64,000 nt of DNA from assembly GCF_001043115.1 (NCBI RefSeq), contig NZ_LFME01000009.1, positions 1-64,000 of the forward strand. Reading direction: 5' to 3'. Source of the stretch: Xanthomonas sp. NCPPB 1128. GTDB lineage: Bacteria; Pseudomonadota; Gammaproteobacteria; Xanthomonadales; Xanthomonadaceae. The translations under genes and the position numbers were made by a program. This document shows positions 18,195 to 28,405 of the stretch, one piece after another. The notes beneath the pieces were generated by a model. That model was not told the origin of the DNA. It did not search any database and was given only the letters and a program-made list of their open reading frames with translations. Numbering within the stretch: position 1 is the stretch's first letter; each line of letters starts with the position of its first letter.

Positions 18195-19025
18195 ATGACC
18201 CACGACCGCCAGACGTCCACCTTGACCTGGACCCATTTTCCCGCCGGCCAGAACGGCTTCTTCCGTGCGCCGGTGCTGTTGACCGGTGCAACCGAAGCGC
18301 TGCTGATCGATGGCGGCTTCACCTATCCCGACGGCAAGGCGTTGGCCGAGGCGATCAAGGCCACGGGCAAGACGCTGACGACGATCTACGTCAGCCAGTC
18401 GGACCCGGATTACTACTTCAGCCTCAAGCAGGTGCGCGAAGCCTTCCCGCAGGCCAAGGTCGTCGCTGCCTCCGACACGCTTGCCGCCATCCAGGCCAAC
18501 GTCGCGAAGAAGCTCGCCGTCTGGGGGCCGCAACTCAAGGAAAACGGTCCGCAGACACTCGACGACATCGTCCTGCCCGAGGCGTTCGACGGCGCCTCGC
18601 TGTCGGTCGATGGCGAGGCAGTCGAGATCGTCGCGGCGCAGGGCCTGGCCAACCGCCGCTATCTCTGGGTGCCGTCGCTGCACGCCGTGTTCGGCGGCGT
18701 CATGATCTTCTCCGGCGTGCATGTCTGGACCGCCGATACGCAGACGCAGGAACAGCGTGCCGCCTGGGTCGCCAATCTCGACGCGATCGCCGCGCGCGCG
18801 CCGGCGGTCGTCGTGCCGGGCCATCTGACGCCCGACGCGGCGACCGACCTGTCCGCCATCGCCAACACCAAGGCCTATCTGCTGGCCTTCGAGGAGGAGC
18901 TTGCCACGGCCAAGGATGCTGCCTCGCTCAAGGCGGCGATGGAAGCGCGCTTCCCGAACCTCGGTATGGGCATTGCCCTCGAGATCGGCGCCAAGGTCGC
19001 CACCGGCGAAATGCCGTGGGGCTGA
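18195..19025 (+). CDS. MBL-fold protein lacking the usual metal-binding His motif
   Basis: The product is 276 residues with a metallo-beta-lactamase fold. A beta-sheet start (LIDGGFTYPDGKALAE) leads to the motif position, which reads VSQSDPDYYFS where active enzymes have THxHxDH. All motif histidines there are replaced, while PGH (VVPGHLTPD) is kept. The start at 18195 has AAGGAGA upstream. A subgroup of MBL-fold proteins shares this altered motif. Whether it binds metal or is catalytic is unclear. It ends one base before the SnoaL-like gene, so the two are surely co-transcribed. Confidence 0.8.
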   Translation: MTHDRQTSTLTWTHFPAGQNGFFRAPVLLTGATEALLIDGGFTYPDGKALAEAIKATGKTLTTIYVSQSDPDYYFSLKQVREAFPQAKVVAASDTLAAIQANVAKKLAVWGPQLKENGPQTLDDIVLPEAFDGASLSVDGEAVEIVAAQGLANRRYLWVPSLHAVFGGVMIFSGVHVWTADTQTQEQRAAWVANLDAIAARAPAVVVPGHLTPDAATDLSAIANTKAYLLAFEEELATAKDAASLKAAMEARFPNLGMGIALEIGAKVATGEMPWG

Positions 19026-19026
19026 G

Positions 19027-19416
19027 ATGACCGACAATCGCGAACTGATCCGCAGAACCTACGAAGGGTCCTCCGAGGAGAACGGCAGGCAGCTGTTGGC
19101 GGTGCTGTCGCCCGACATCGAATGGACCGAGGCCGAAGGCTTTCCCTACGCCGGTACCTATGTCGGCGTCGAGGCGCTGATGCAGGGCGTCTTCCACCGC
19201 CTTGCCACGGAATGGGACGACTACAAGGCCAGCGTCCATACCTATCTCGCCGATGGCGAGCGGGTGGCGGCCTTCGGCGTCTATTCCGGCACCTACAAGG
19301 CGACCGGGAAATCCATGACCGCGCACTTCGCGCATCTCTACGAACTGCGCGACGGCCGGATCCTGCGCATGCAGCAGTACGTCGACAGCGCGATGGTGCG
19401 GCGTGCGATCGACTGA
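19027..19416 (+). CDS. SnoaL-like/NTF2-superfamily protein
   Basis: The product is a 129-residue cone-shaped alpha+beta barrel of the SnoaL-like type (NRELIRRTYEGSSEENGRQL, then SPDIEWTEAEGFPYAGTYVG, and a C-terminal HFAHLYELRDGRILRMQQYV strand pair). Such proteins act as small isomerases, cyclases or ligand binders. The substrate is unknown. It begins one base after the MBL-fold gene and is the last gene of the LysR-flanked unit. Confidence 0.85.
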   Translation: MTDNRELIRRTYEGSSEENGRQLLAVLSPDIEWTEAEGFPYAGTYVGVEALMQGVFHRLATEWDDYKASVHTYLADGERVAAFGVYSGTYKATGKSMTAHFAHLYELRDGRILRMQQYVDSAMVRRAID

Positions 19417-19748
19417 CTGACTTACTGAGACGGCCTGACCGATGCGGGCGGCCAGCCCGCATTCCCGGCCATCCGTCCCCTAGCTGCCGAAAGAAACGGG
19501 AACTGCCGTCCGTCGCCTCGGCTCCGACGTCGAGATGATTTGCGCCGCGCGCGCGTTAGTTCGAACGAGTACCAGAGAGGTAATACTCCCGGTTCCTCCG
19601 GCCGGCGACGCGACTGCGCAGCGGCCGATGGCACACGCATCACCAGGCAGTGGAAGCGGCTGGGATTGGACCGCTTCGACTGGCGCTTCGGTCCAGGGAC
19701 AGGCAGCTGGACGATGCGAACAGCACTCCCGATCCACCAGGAACCGCA
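19417..19748. other. 332-bp gap between convergent genes with one perfect hairpin
   Basis: The hairpin ATGCGGGC-N5-GCCCGCAT (19442-19462) starts 26 bp after the SnoaL-like stop and could end transcription, though no T-run follows. The rest of the gap has no gene-like frame and no recognised repeat. Confidence 0.45.
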
Positions 19749-20387
19749 TCAAACGGGAATCGCACCGGAAGCCGCTCGGATTGCCGAAGCAATCTCGTCT
19801 TCGCTGCGTCCCCCATTGATGGCAATGCTTTCCGCGAAGACGAAATGGGGAACCGAACGGACACCGGCATCCGCCGACCTGGCCGCTTCTTCCTCGACGT
19901 GGCGGTGCTGCGCAGGATCGAGCGCGATGGCACGCGCCTGGTCGCGGTCGAAACCGTAGTCGGCTGCGATGTCGGCCAGCACATCCGCATCGGCGATGTT
20001 CTTCGCCGCGATGAAGTAGGCATCGGTGATGGCGACGGCAAGCCGGTGCTGCGTGTCGTGTCCAGTGGCGGCCAGGATCAGCGCATGTGCAGCCTGGGTC
20101 GGATAGGTCCAGAGCTGGCGACCGAGATCCAGGTCGAAGCCAGACGCGCGCGCTTCTCCCTCGGGGCGCGCGAAGGCGGCCTTCGGATCGGTGATGCCGT
20201 AGCGCGAGCGCAGCAAGTCGGGAATGTAGAGACCGCCCGCCGGCGCATCCGGCAGCAGCAAGACCGGATGCTGCCGAATGTCCACGGCCAGGTCGGGGAA
20301 ACGCTCCGCCAGCACCTTGTCGAGACGGTGATGTCCGACGAAGCACCAAGGGCAACTGATCTCCGTATAGAGGTCGATTTTCAACAT
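19749..20387 (-). CDS. FrnE-like DsbA-family oxidoreductase
   Basis: The product is a 212-residue cytosolic thioredoxin-fold protein with CPWC at residues 12-15 (IDLYTEISCPWCFVGHHRLD). The helical insertion and the C-terminal SVPHFVFAE cis-Pro loop are typical of the FrnE / 2-hydroxychromene-2-carboxylate-isomerase-like group. The start at 20387 has AGGGAGA upstream. It is the last gene of the azoR-SDR-DsbA run on the minus strand; the SDR stop lies 17 bp upstream. Likely role: thiol-disulphide exchange during electrophile or oxidant stress (inference). Confidence 0.82.
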   Translation of the reverse strand: MLKIDLYTEISCPWCFVGHHRLDKVLAERFPDLAVDIRQHPVLLLPDAPAGGLYIPDLLRSRYGITDPKAAFARPEGEARASGFDLDLGRQLWTYPTQAAHALILAATGHDTQHRLAVAITDAYFIAAKNIADADVLADIAADYGFDRDQARAIALDPAQHRHVEEEAARSADAGVRSVPHFVFAESIAINGGRSEDEIASAIRAASGAIPV

Positions 20388-20403
20388 GCCAGATCTCCCT
20401 TCG

Positions 20404-21057
20404 TCAACCATTGGCGATGCCAGGAGCGGCCCGCACGAACTGCTTGTCAGTGATCTGACTCATCAGAAAATCCGCCAGATTTCCGCGGGAAAGTTTCGAA
20501 CCGAGCTTGGCTTTTCCATACCAACCCGCATCGATCTTTCCGTTCGCAGGGCCATCCTTAAGGAAGGGAATCCGCACCAGTGTCCAGTCCAAATCCGAGT
20601 TGGCGATCAGTTCGCCCGTAGCTTTGATGTCGTCGTAAGCTTTGCGGGCAATCACCTTGAACATCAGCGCATTCGCGCGCGAGCCAAGGTCAAAACCGTC
20701 CTTGGGATCGCGGTAGGCGGCAGTGGAAATCTGGATAAGGCGGCGCACGCCGGCCTGCTGCATCGCGGCGATGATGTTGGCCAGGCCGTGCATGACCGGC
20801 TTGTCGCCCTGCACTTTGAAACCGTTGGGGCCAAGCGCGCTGATGACCGCATCCGCCCCTCGGACGCACTGTGAAATGGCGTTGTGGTCCTGTAGGTCGC
20901 CGACCACGAGGGCGACCTTTCCCGCGAACGCCGCGAGCTTCCCGACGTCGCGCGTGTAGACCGACAGGTGATAGCCACGCTTCAAGGCGTCCTCGATGAG
21001 GTGCCGCCCCGTCGGTCCGGTCGCACCGAACAAGGCGATGGTCTTGTTCGCGGTCAT
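20404..21057 (-). CDS. NAD(P)-binding atypical SDR/NmrA-like protein
   Basis: The product is 217 residues with an N-terminal Rossmann motif GATGPTG (residues 11-17) after the first beta strand. The central region (DAVISALGPNGFKVQGDKPV, then VRRLIQISTAAYRDP) is that of the NmrA/atypical SDR group, which often act as NADPH-linked quinone reductases or redox sensors. It lies 4 bp downstream of azoR and 16 bp upstream of the FrnE-like gene, so the three form one operon. Confidence 0.83.
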   Translation of the reverse strand: MTANKTIALFGATGPTGRHLIEDALKRGYHLSVYTRDVGKLAAFAGKVALVVGDLQDHNAISQCVRGADAVISALGPNGFKVQGDKPVMHGLANIIAAMQQAGVRRLIQISTAAYRDPKDGFDLGSRANALMFKVIARKAYDDIKATGELIANSDLDWTLVRIPFLKDGPANGKIDAGWYGKAKLGSKLSRGNLADFLMSQITDKQFVRAAPGIANG

Positions 21058-21061
21058 GTGC

Positions 21062-21679
21062 TCACGCCGCCTTCGCCAGCAAAGCGGTGATGGCCGTTGC
21101 GGCCTTGTCGATGGCGGCGTTCACCGCATCGGGGCCGAGCACCGTGCCCTCGACGCGCACCACCTCGACATCGGTCAGGCCGATGAAGCCGAGCAGGTGC
21201 AGCAAATAGTTGGTCTGAAAATCGAACGGCGCCCATGCACCTTCCGAGAACACACCGCCGGTGGCGGCGACGAGATAGACCTTCTTGCCGGTCAGCAATC
21301 CTTGCGGGCCGGCCTCGCCATAGCGAAAGGTGACGCCGGGCCAGGTGACGTGATCGAGCCACGCCTTGAGCTGCGAGGGCGGGCCGAAGTTCATCATGCC
21401 CGAACCGAGCACGATCACGTCCGCGGCCTGCAACTCATCGACCAATGCCTGCGCGACCTCCACCGCCTCGGCCTGCTCCGGTGTGCGATCTTCGGGGGGC
21501 AGAATCCGGCCCTGGATGTAGGCCTGCGTAATGTGCGGCGGCGGATTCGCCGCGAGGTCGCGCACAGTCGGAGAGCCGCCAGAGCGAGCCTGGATGCCCT
21601 CGGCGATCTCTGTAGCGAAGCGTGTGGAGAGGCTGTCCGCCCCGCGCGGGCTGGACGTGACAAGTAGCGTACGGCGCAT
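21062..21679 (-). CDS. azoR: FMN-dependent NADH:quinone reductase / azoreductase AzoR
   Basis: The product is 205 residues with a flavodoxin-like fold. The FMN phosphate loop is [11 protein letters not shown]. The isoalloxazine-binding segment is [18 protein letters not shown], matching the AzoR pattern (PMYNFxIPxxLKxWxDxV), followed by TGGVF. It reduces quinones and azo compounds with NADH in the cytosol. It is the first gene of the operon with the SDR and FrnE-like genes. The divergent HxlR regulator and the shared AT-rich gap indicate quinone or electrophile control, as with YodB-AzoR1 in Bacillus (analogy). Confidence 0.9.
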   Translation of the reverse strand: MRRTLLVTSSPRGADSLSTRFATEIAEGIQARSGGSPTVRDLAANPPPHITQAYIQGRILPPEDRTPEQAEAVEVAQALVDELQAADVIVLGSGMMNFGPPSQLKAWLDHVTWPGVTFRYGEAGPQGLLTGKKVYLVAATGGVFSEGAWAPFDFQTNYLLHLLGFIGLTDVEVVRVEGTVLGPDAVNAAIDKAATAITALLAKAA

Positions 21680-21699
21680 GACGGCTCCTAGGTATAAAA

Positions 21700-21727
21700 T
21701 GAGAACTAAGTAATAAATAGATTCTCA
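21700..21727. promoter_or_regulatory. Candidate HxlR operator and divergent promoter
   Basis: An inverted repeat TGAGAA-N16-TTCTCA lies in the AT-rich gap between azoR and the HxlR gene; the interior is almost all A/T. The spacing of about two helical turns suits a dimeric winged-helix regulator such as YodB or HypR. TATAAAAT at 21693-21700 could be a -10 element. Confidence 0.5.
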
Positions 21728-21788
21728 CTTACGAATCCGTACAAAGAATGGTATGGTCCGTGCCGCTGCCCCACAAGAAGGCACACGC

Positions 21789-22223
21789 ATGTCACCTGGT
21801 CACATTGAGCCACCCGCCGAGTCGCCCACGCCTGACGCAGGCGGCTGTCTGGCCACCCGTCAGATCCTGGATCGCATCGGCGACAAGTGGAGTCTCTACA
21901 TCGTCGCCATGCTGCAGAACGGCCCGCAGCGCTTCAACGCATTGAAACGTGGCATCGACGGCATTTCCCAGCGCATGCTGACGCTGACCTTGCGCGGACT
22001 GGAGCGGGACGGACTGATCACGCGCACGCTGTTTCCGACGATCCCGCCGCGCGTCGATTACGAACTCACCGACCTTGGACGCACGCTGTTGAAGCCGGTC
22101 ATGGCACTGGTCCATTGGGCGAACGAGAACCAGGCCGCCATCGCCAAGGCGCATCAGCGCTTCGACGAGCAGCCGGAGCCGGATCAGGTCTTGGTTCAGG
22201 GGGTTGTGTACCAGCGCCGATAA
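21789..22223 (+). CDS. HxlR-family transcriptional regulator
   Basis: The product is 144 residues. The start at 21789 has AGAAGG about 7 bases upstream; an ATG at 21753 is possible but lacks one. The HxlR core is complete: LDRIGDKWSLYIVAML, RFNALKRGIDGISQRMLTLT, LRGLERDGLI and YELTDLGRTLLKPV. The single Cys near the N-terminus (GGCLATRQIL) sits where the redox-sensing Cys of YodB/HypR-type repressors lies. It is divergent from azoR and is its likely repressor. Confidence 0.87.
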   Translation: MSPGHIEPPAESPTPDAGGCLATRQILDRIGDKWSLYIVAMLQNGPQRFNALKRGIDGISQRMLTLTLRGLERDGLITRTLFPTIPPRVDYELTDLGRTLLKPVMALVHWANENQAAIAKAHQRFDEQPEPDQVLVQGVVYQRR

Positions 22224-22647
22224 GCGAGCGCAGGACTGTTTGATGACGAAAATTAGCGACTTTGGTGGCGTGGCCTTGCGCCGACACGGGGGCGCAAGGC
22301 GCACACGGCGGGTCATCGTCGGTGTGCAAGAGCGAGCACGCGCCGAATCGCACGTCGCGGATGCGCTGCGTTCGTAGCGGCGTGCCACAAGCGTCCGTCC
22401 CCTAACCGTTGTCGTCGACGTATCGACGGACCGCAAAACATGATGCCCGGTGGGAGCGCCGCGACGCACTCGCCACCAGCGGTCAAGCCGGCTCCACGCG
22501 CAAACGCAGCGAGAGGCCGATGTGCTGTTCAACAAGAGCGGGCGATGTTTGCTTCAGGCAGGGACACGCCAGCATGTGGCGGCGAGCACTAGCGACGAGG
22601 GTGCAGCTACAACCGATCGCTGACGGTCGCCAGCGAAGAACCGGGTT
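22224..22647. other. 424-bp gap with a perfect 9-bp hairpin
   Basis: CCTTGCGCC-N8-GGCGCAAGG (22274-22299) starts about 50 bp after the HxlR stop and could end its transcript, without a T-run. The remaining sequence up to the guaA stop has no gene-like frame and no repeat I recognise. guaA converges on this gap. Confidence 0.4.
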
Positions 22648-24213
22648 TCACTCCCACTCGATCGTCGCCGGCGGCTTCCCCGAAATGTCGTACACCACCC
22701 GCGACACACCCCGCAGTTCGTTGATGATGCGGTTGCTCACCGTGCCGAGGAAGTCGTAAGGCAAGTGCGCCCAGTGCGCGGTCATGAAGTCGATGGTCTC
22801 CACCGCGCGCAGCGCGATCACCCATTCGTAGGCGCGGGCGTCGCCGACCACGCCGACCGACTTCACCGGCAGGAACACGGCGAAGGCCTGGCTGGTCTTG
22901 TCGTAGAGGTCGGCCTTGCGCAGTTCGTCGATGAAGATCGCGTCGGCCTTGGCCAGCAGCTCGGCGTACTCGCGCTTCACTTCGCCGAGGATGCGCACGC
23001 CCAGGCCGGGGCCGGGGAACGGATGGCGGTAGACCATGCTGCGCGGCAGGCCGAGTTCCACTCCCAGGCGCCGCACTTCGTCCTTGAACAGTTCGCGCAG
23101 CGGTTCGACCAGGCCCAGCTTCATGTGCTCGGGCAGGCCGCCGACGTTGTGGTGACTCTTGATGACGTGGGCCTTGCCGGTCTTGCTGCCGGCCGACTCG
23201 ATCACGTCCGGGTAGATGGTGCCCTGCGCCAGCCACTTGGCGTTGCTGAGCTTGTTCGACTCTTCGTCGAAGATCTCCACGAACAGGTTGCCGATGATCT
23301 TGCGCTTGGCTTCCGGATCGCTGACGCCGGCCAGCGCGGTGAAGTAGCGATCCGCTGCGTTGACCCGGATCACCTTGACGCCCATGTGCTCGGCGAACAT
23401 CGCCATCACCTGGTCGCCTTCCTGCCAACGCAGCAGACCGGTGTCGACGAACACGCAGGTCAGCTTGTCGCCGATCGCCTTGTGCAGCAGCGCGGCGACC
23501 ACCGACGAATCCACGCCGCCGGACAGGCCGAGGATCACCTCGTCGTCGCCGACCTGGGCACGCACGCGGGCGATCTGGTCGTCGATGATGTTGGCCGCGG
23601 TCCACAGCGTGGCGCAGCCGCACACGTCGACCACGAAGCGGCGCAGCAGGGTCTGGCCCTGCAGGGTGTGGGTGACTTCCGGGTGGAACTGCACGCCGTA
23701 CCAGCGCTTGGCCTCGTTGGCCATGGCCGCGACCGGGATGCGGTCGGTGACGGCGGTGATGGTGAAGCCCGGCGGCACCTGCGACACGTGGTCGCCATGG
23801 CTCATCCACACGTTCAAACGCGACGCGCCTGCGTGGTCGGTCAGCCCGGAGAACAGTGCGTCAGCGGCGACCACCTCGACTTCGGCGTGGCCGAACTCGC
23901 GCTGGTCCGCCGCTTCGGTGGCGCCGCCGAGCTGCGCGGCCAGGGTCTGCATGCCATAGCAGATGCCGAAGATCGGCAGGCCGCTGTCGAACACTTCCTG
24001 CGGCGCGGCGGGCGCGCCCGGCAGCGTGGTCGATTCCGGCCCGCCGGAGAGGATGATGCCCTTGGCGCCGAAGCCGGCGATCTCGGCCGGATCGTGGTCC
24101 CACGCCCAGATCTCGCAATACACGCCGAGTTCGCGGATGCGCCGCGCGATCAACTGCGTGTATTGCGCACCGAAATCGAGGATGAGGATCTTGTCGCTGT
24201 GGATGTTGGTCAT
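22648..24213 (-). CDS. guaA: GMP synthase (glutamine-hydrolysing)
   Basis: The product is 521 residues and converts XMP to GMP using glutamine and ATP. The N-terminal class-I amidotransferase domain has its nucleophile in GICYGMQ (Cys 85) and a later HPEVTHT. The ATP-pyrophosphatase domain has the P-loop [16 protein letters not shown], and the C-terminal dimerisation domain ends in TIEWE. The start at 24213 gives the family's usual [15 protein letters not shown] N-terminus. guaB lies upstream on the same strand, separated by a 127-bp repeat-bearing gap, so purine-linked co-transcription is likely. Confidence 0.97.
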   Translation of the reverse strand: MTNIHSDKILILDFGAQYTQLIARRIRELGVYCEIWAWDHDPAEIAGFGAKGIILSGGPESTTLPGAPAAPQEVFDSGLPIFGICYGMQTLAAQLGGATEAADQREFGHAEVEVVAADALFSGLTDHAGASRLNVWMSHGDHVSQVPPGFTITAVTDRIPVAAMANEAKRWYGVQFHPEVTHTLQGQTLLRRFVVDVCGCATLWTAANIIDDQIARVRAQVGDDEVILGLSGGVDSSVVAALLHKAIGDKLTCVFVDTGLLRWQEGDQVMAMFAEHMGVKVIRVNAADRYFTALAGVSDPEAKRKIIGNLFVEIFDEESNKLSNAKWLAQGTIYPDVIESAGSKTGKAHVIKSHHNVGGLPEHMKLGLVEPLRELFKDEVRRLGVELGLPRSMVYRHPFPGPGLGVRILGEVKREYAELLAKADAIFIDELRKADLYDKTSQAFAVFLPVKSVGVVGDARAYEWVIALRAVETIDFMTAHWAHLPYDFLGTVSNRIINELRGVSRVVYDISGKPPATIEWE

Positions 24214-24221
24214 CTGGGGCC

Positions 24222-24331
24222 GGGATTGGGGATTCGGGAGTTGGGATTCGCAACAGCGGGTGGCCGCGCTGCGCACGGCCGCTGGAGACGCGGCGGGCGA
24301 CGAAACCCCAATCCCGAATCCCCAATCCCGC
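24222..24331. repeat. Paired GGGATTCGGG-type inverted repeat between guaB and guaA
   Basis: Left arm 24222-24250 (GGGATTGGGGATTCGGG type) and right arm 24303-24331 (the complementary CCCCAATCCCGAATCCCC type) can pair around a loop of about 50 bp. The same family occurs at 25846-26068 and 44425-44572. Confidence 0.75.
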
Positions 24332-24340
24332 GCATGGGCA

Positions 24341-26068
<1,728 letters not shown>

Positions 26069-26996
26069 CCGCATCAGCGGCCTCAATGGTGTTCTGCATC
26101 AGCGTGGCCACGGTCATCGGTCCGACCCCGCCCGGCACCGGGGTGATCCAGCTGGCGCGCTGCGCCGCCGCGTCGAAGCCGACGTCGCCAACCAGGCGGC
26201 CGTCGTCCAGGCGGTTGATGCCGACGTCGATCACCACTGCGCCGGGCTTGACCCACTCGCCCGGGATCAACCCCGGCCGGCCCACCGCCACCACCAGGAT
26301 GTCGGCGTCGCGCACCCGCGCCTGCAGTACCTCCGGCGGGGTGAACTTGTGGCAGCAACTAACCGTGCAGCCGGCGATCAGCAGTTCCAGCGCCATCGGC
26401 CGGCCGACGTGGTTGCTGACGCCGACGATGGTGGCGTTACGCCCGCGCACCGGCTGGTCGGTGTGCGCGAGCAGGGTGACGATGCCGCGCGGCGTGCACG
26501 GTCGCAGGCCGAATTCGCGCAGCGCCAGGTGGCCGACGTTCTCGGGATGAAAGCCGTCCACGTCCTTGCGCGGATCGATGCGGTGGATCAGCCGGCTGGC
26601 GTCGGGGATGCCCGGCAGCGGCAACTGCACCAGGATGCCGTGGATCTTGGGGTCGGCGTTGAGCCGATCGATCAGCGCCAGCAGGTCGGCTTCGCTGGTG
26701 CCCGCCGGCAGGTCGTAGTCGAACGCCTCGATGCCGACCTTCTCGGCCGCGCGACGCTTGTTGCGCACGTACACCGCGGACGCCGGGTCGCCGCCCACCA
26801 GCACCACCGCCAGCCCGGGCCGCGGCTGCCCGGCCGCCAGCCGCGCGTCGACGCGCGCCTTCAGTTCGTCGAGCAGGTCTTCGGCGATGCGGCGCCCGTC
26901 GAGGATGCGGGCCGGGACGGAGGAGACGGGCGCGGAATCGGTCATCGGGGCGGGCGGGTGTAGAGTCGGGGGAAGTCCATTGTCCCCGATTCCGCC

Positions 26997-27293
26997 ATGA
27001 CCGACACCACCCGCATCGAGGCCGCCGCCTTCCGCCGCCTGCTGCAGCACCTCAATCAGGACCGCCCCGACGTGCAGAACATCGACCTGATGATCCTGGC
27101 CGGGTTCTGCCGCAACTGCCTGGCCGACTGGTACCGCGAGGCGGCAGCCGCCGAAGGCGAGGACCTCAGCAAGGAGCAGGCGCGCGAGCGCGTCTACGGC
27201 ATGCCGTTCGCCGACTGGAAGGCGCAGCACCAGGCCGAGGCCACCCCGGAGCAGCTGGCCGCCTTCGCCGAAGCGCAACGCAAGCACGGCTAG
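26997..27293 (+). CDS. DUF1244-family protein
   Basis: The product is a 98-residue, mostly helical cytosolic protein. It matches the DUF1244 pattern ([20 protein letters not shown], then ADWYREAA and [13 protein letters not shown]). The CRNC pair could bind a metal. Function is not established. It is divergent from folD, with 51 bp between starts, and 2 bp upstream of the alpha/beta hydrolase gene, so it is probably co-transcribed with it. Confidence 0.88.
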   Translation: MTDTTRIEAAAFRRLLQHLNQDRPDVQNIDLMILAGFCRNCLADWYREAAAAEGEDLSKEQARERVYGMPFADWKAQHQAEATPEQLAAFAEAQRKHG

Positions 27294-27295
27294 CG

Positions 27296-28069
27296 ATGCT
27301 GCGCTATGTCGGCGTCGCCCTCGCCCTCCTCGCCACCGCCTATCTGGCGGTCTGCGCCCTGCTCTACCTCGGCCAGCGCGACCTGCTGTATTTCCCGCAA
27401 GGCACGCGGGTGGCAGCGGCGCAGACCGACTTCGCGCTGCGACGCGGTGCGGGCATGGAGCTGCGTGGCTGGCAGGTCAATCCCGGCCAAGACAAGGTGC
27501 TGCTGTACTTCGGCGGCAATGCCGAGGACCTGCGTTCGGCGCGCGCGCAGTTGCAGGCCGCCCTGCCCGACCACAGCCTCTACCTGCTCGCCTACCGCGG
27601 CTACGGCGCCAGCGATGGCACCCCTAGCGAGGCCGCGCTGGTCGGCGATGCCGTGGCGCTGTACGACCATGTGCGCGCCGCGCAGCCACACGCGCAGATC
27701 GCGGTGCTGGGGCGCAGCCTGGGCAGCGGCGTGGCCAGCCAGTTGGCGGCACGCCGCGCGGTGGCGCGGCTGGCGCTGGTGACGCCGTTCGACAGTCTGG
27801 TCTCGGCGGCGCAGGCGCACTATCCGTGGGTCCCGGTGCGCTGGCTGCTGCGCGATCGCTACGAGTCGGCGCGGGCCTTGCGCGCCTATCGCGGTCCACT
27901 GTTGATCCTGCGCGCTGGCCGCGATCAGGTGGTGCCGCCGTCCAGCACCGATGCCATGCTCAAGGCGCTGCCGCAGCATCCGACCGTGGTCGCCTTTGCG
28001 CAGGCCGACCACAACGACATCAGCGACGATCCCGCCTACGTGCAGGCGCTGCAGGCGTTCTTTCGCTGA
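27296..28069 (+). CDS. Membrane-anchored alpha/beta hydrolase (BEM46/YfhR-like)
   Basis: The product is 257 residues. An N-terminal hydrophobic segment (residues 4-24, [21 protein letters not shown]) anchors it, followed by [11 protein letters not shown], typical of this family. The nucleophile is in GRSLGSG, the acid in RAGRDQVV and the base in QADHND. Substrate unknown; relatives are serine hydrolases on the periplasmic or cytoplasmic face. Its last 56 bp are duplicated in tandem downstream together with the following repeat. Confidence 0.85.
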   Translation: MLRYVGVALALLATAYLAVCALLYLGQRDLLYFPQGTRVAAAQTDFALRRGAGMELRGWQVNPGQDKVLLYFGGNAEDLRSARAQLQAALPDHSLYLLAYRGYGASDGTPSEAALVGDAVALYDHVRAAQPHAQIAVLGRSLGSGVASQLAARRAVARLALVTPFDSLVSAAQAHYPWVPVRWLLRDRYESARALRAYRGPLLILRAGRDQVVPPSSTDAMLKALPQHPTVVAFAQADHNDISDDPAYVQALQAFFR

Positions 28070-28405
28070 GGCTGGGCGCGTGCCGTAGGAGCAGTATTAG
28101 CCGCGACCAGGCGTTCCCGGGAAGGCACGGTCGCGGCTGAAGCCGCTCCTACAACTCCCGCCAACGATTGCGGCTATGTGCCGTCACGTTCCTGCGCCGG
28201 CTCCGTCAAACGACATCAACGACGATCCTCGCTACTTGCAGGCGTTGCCGTCGTTCTTTCGATGAGATTGGGCGCCGTCGTAGGAGCGGCTTTAGCCGCG
28301 ACCAGGCGTTCCCGGGAAGGCACTGTCGCGACTGAAGCCGCTCCTGCTACTCCCCGACAACGATGGCGGCTATGTGCCGTCTCGTTCCTGCGCCGGCTCG
28401 GTCAC
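28014..28405. repeat. 196-bp tandem duplication spanning two convergent gene ends and a palindromic repeat
   Basis: Unit 1 (28014-28209) and unit 2 (28210-28405) align end to end with constant 196-bp spacing and roughly 85% identity by eye. Each unit contains the tail of the hydrolase gene, then a GTAGGAGC...GCTCCTAC inverted repeat (28085-28153 and 28279-28346), then the tail of the Kef-type gene. Only the outer copies are functional: the hydrolase tail of unit 1 and the antiporter tail of unit 2. Confidence 0.85.
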
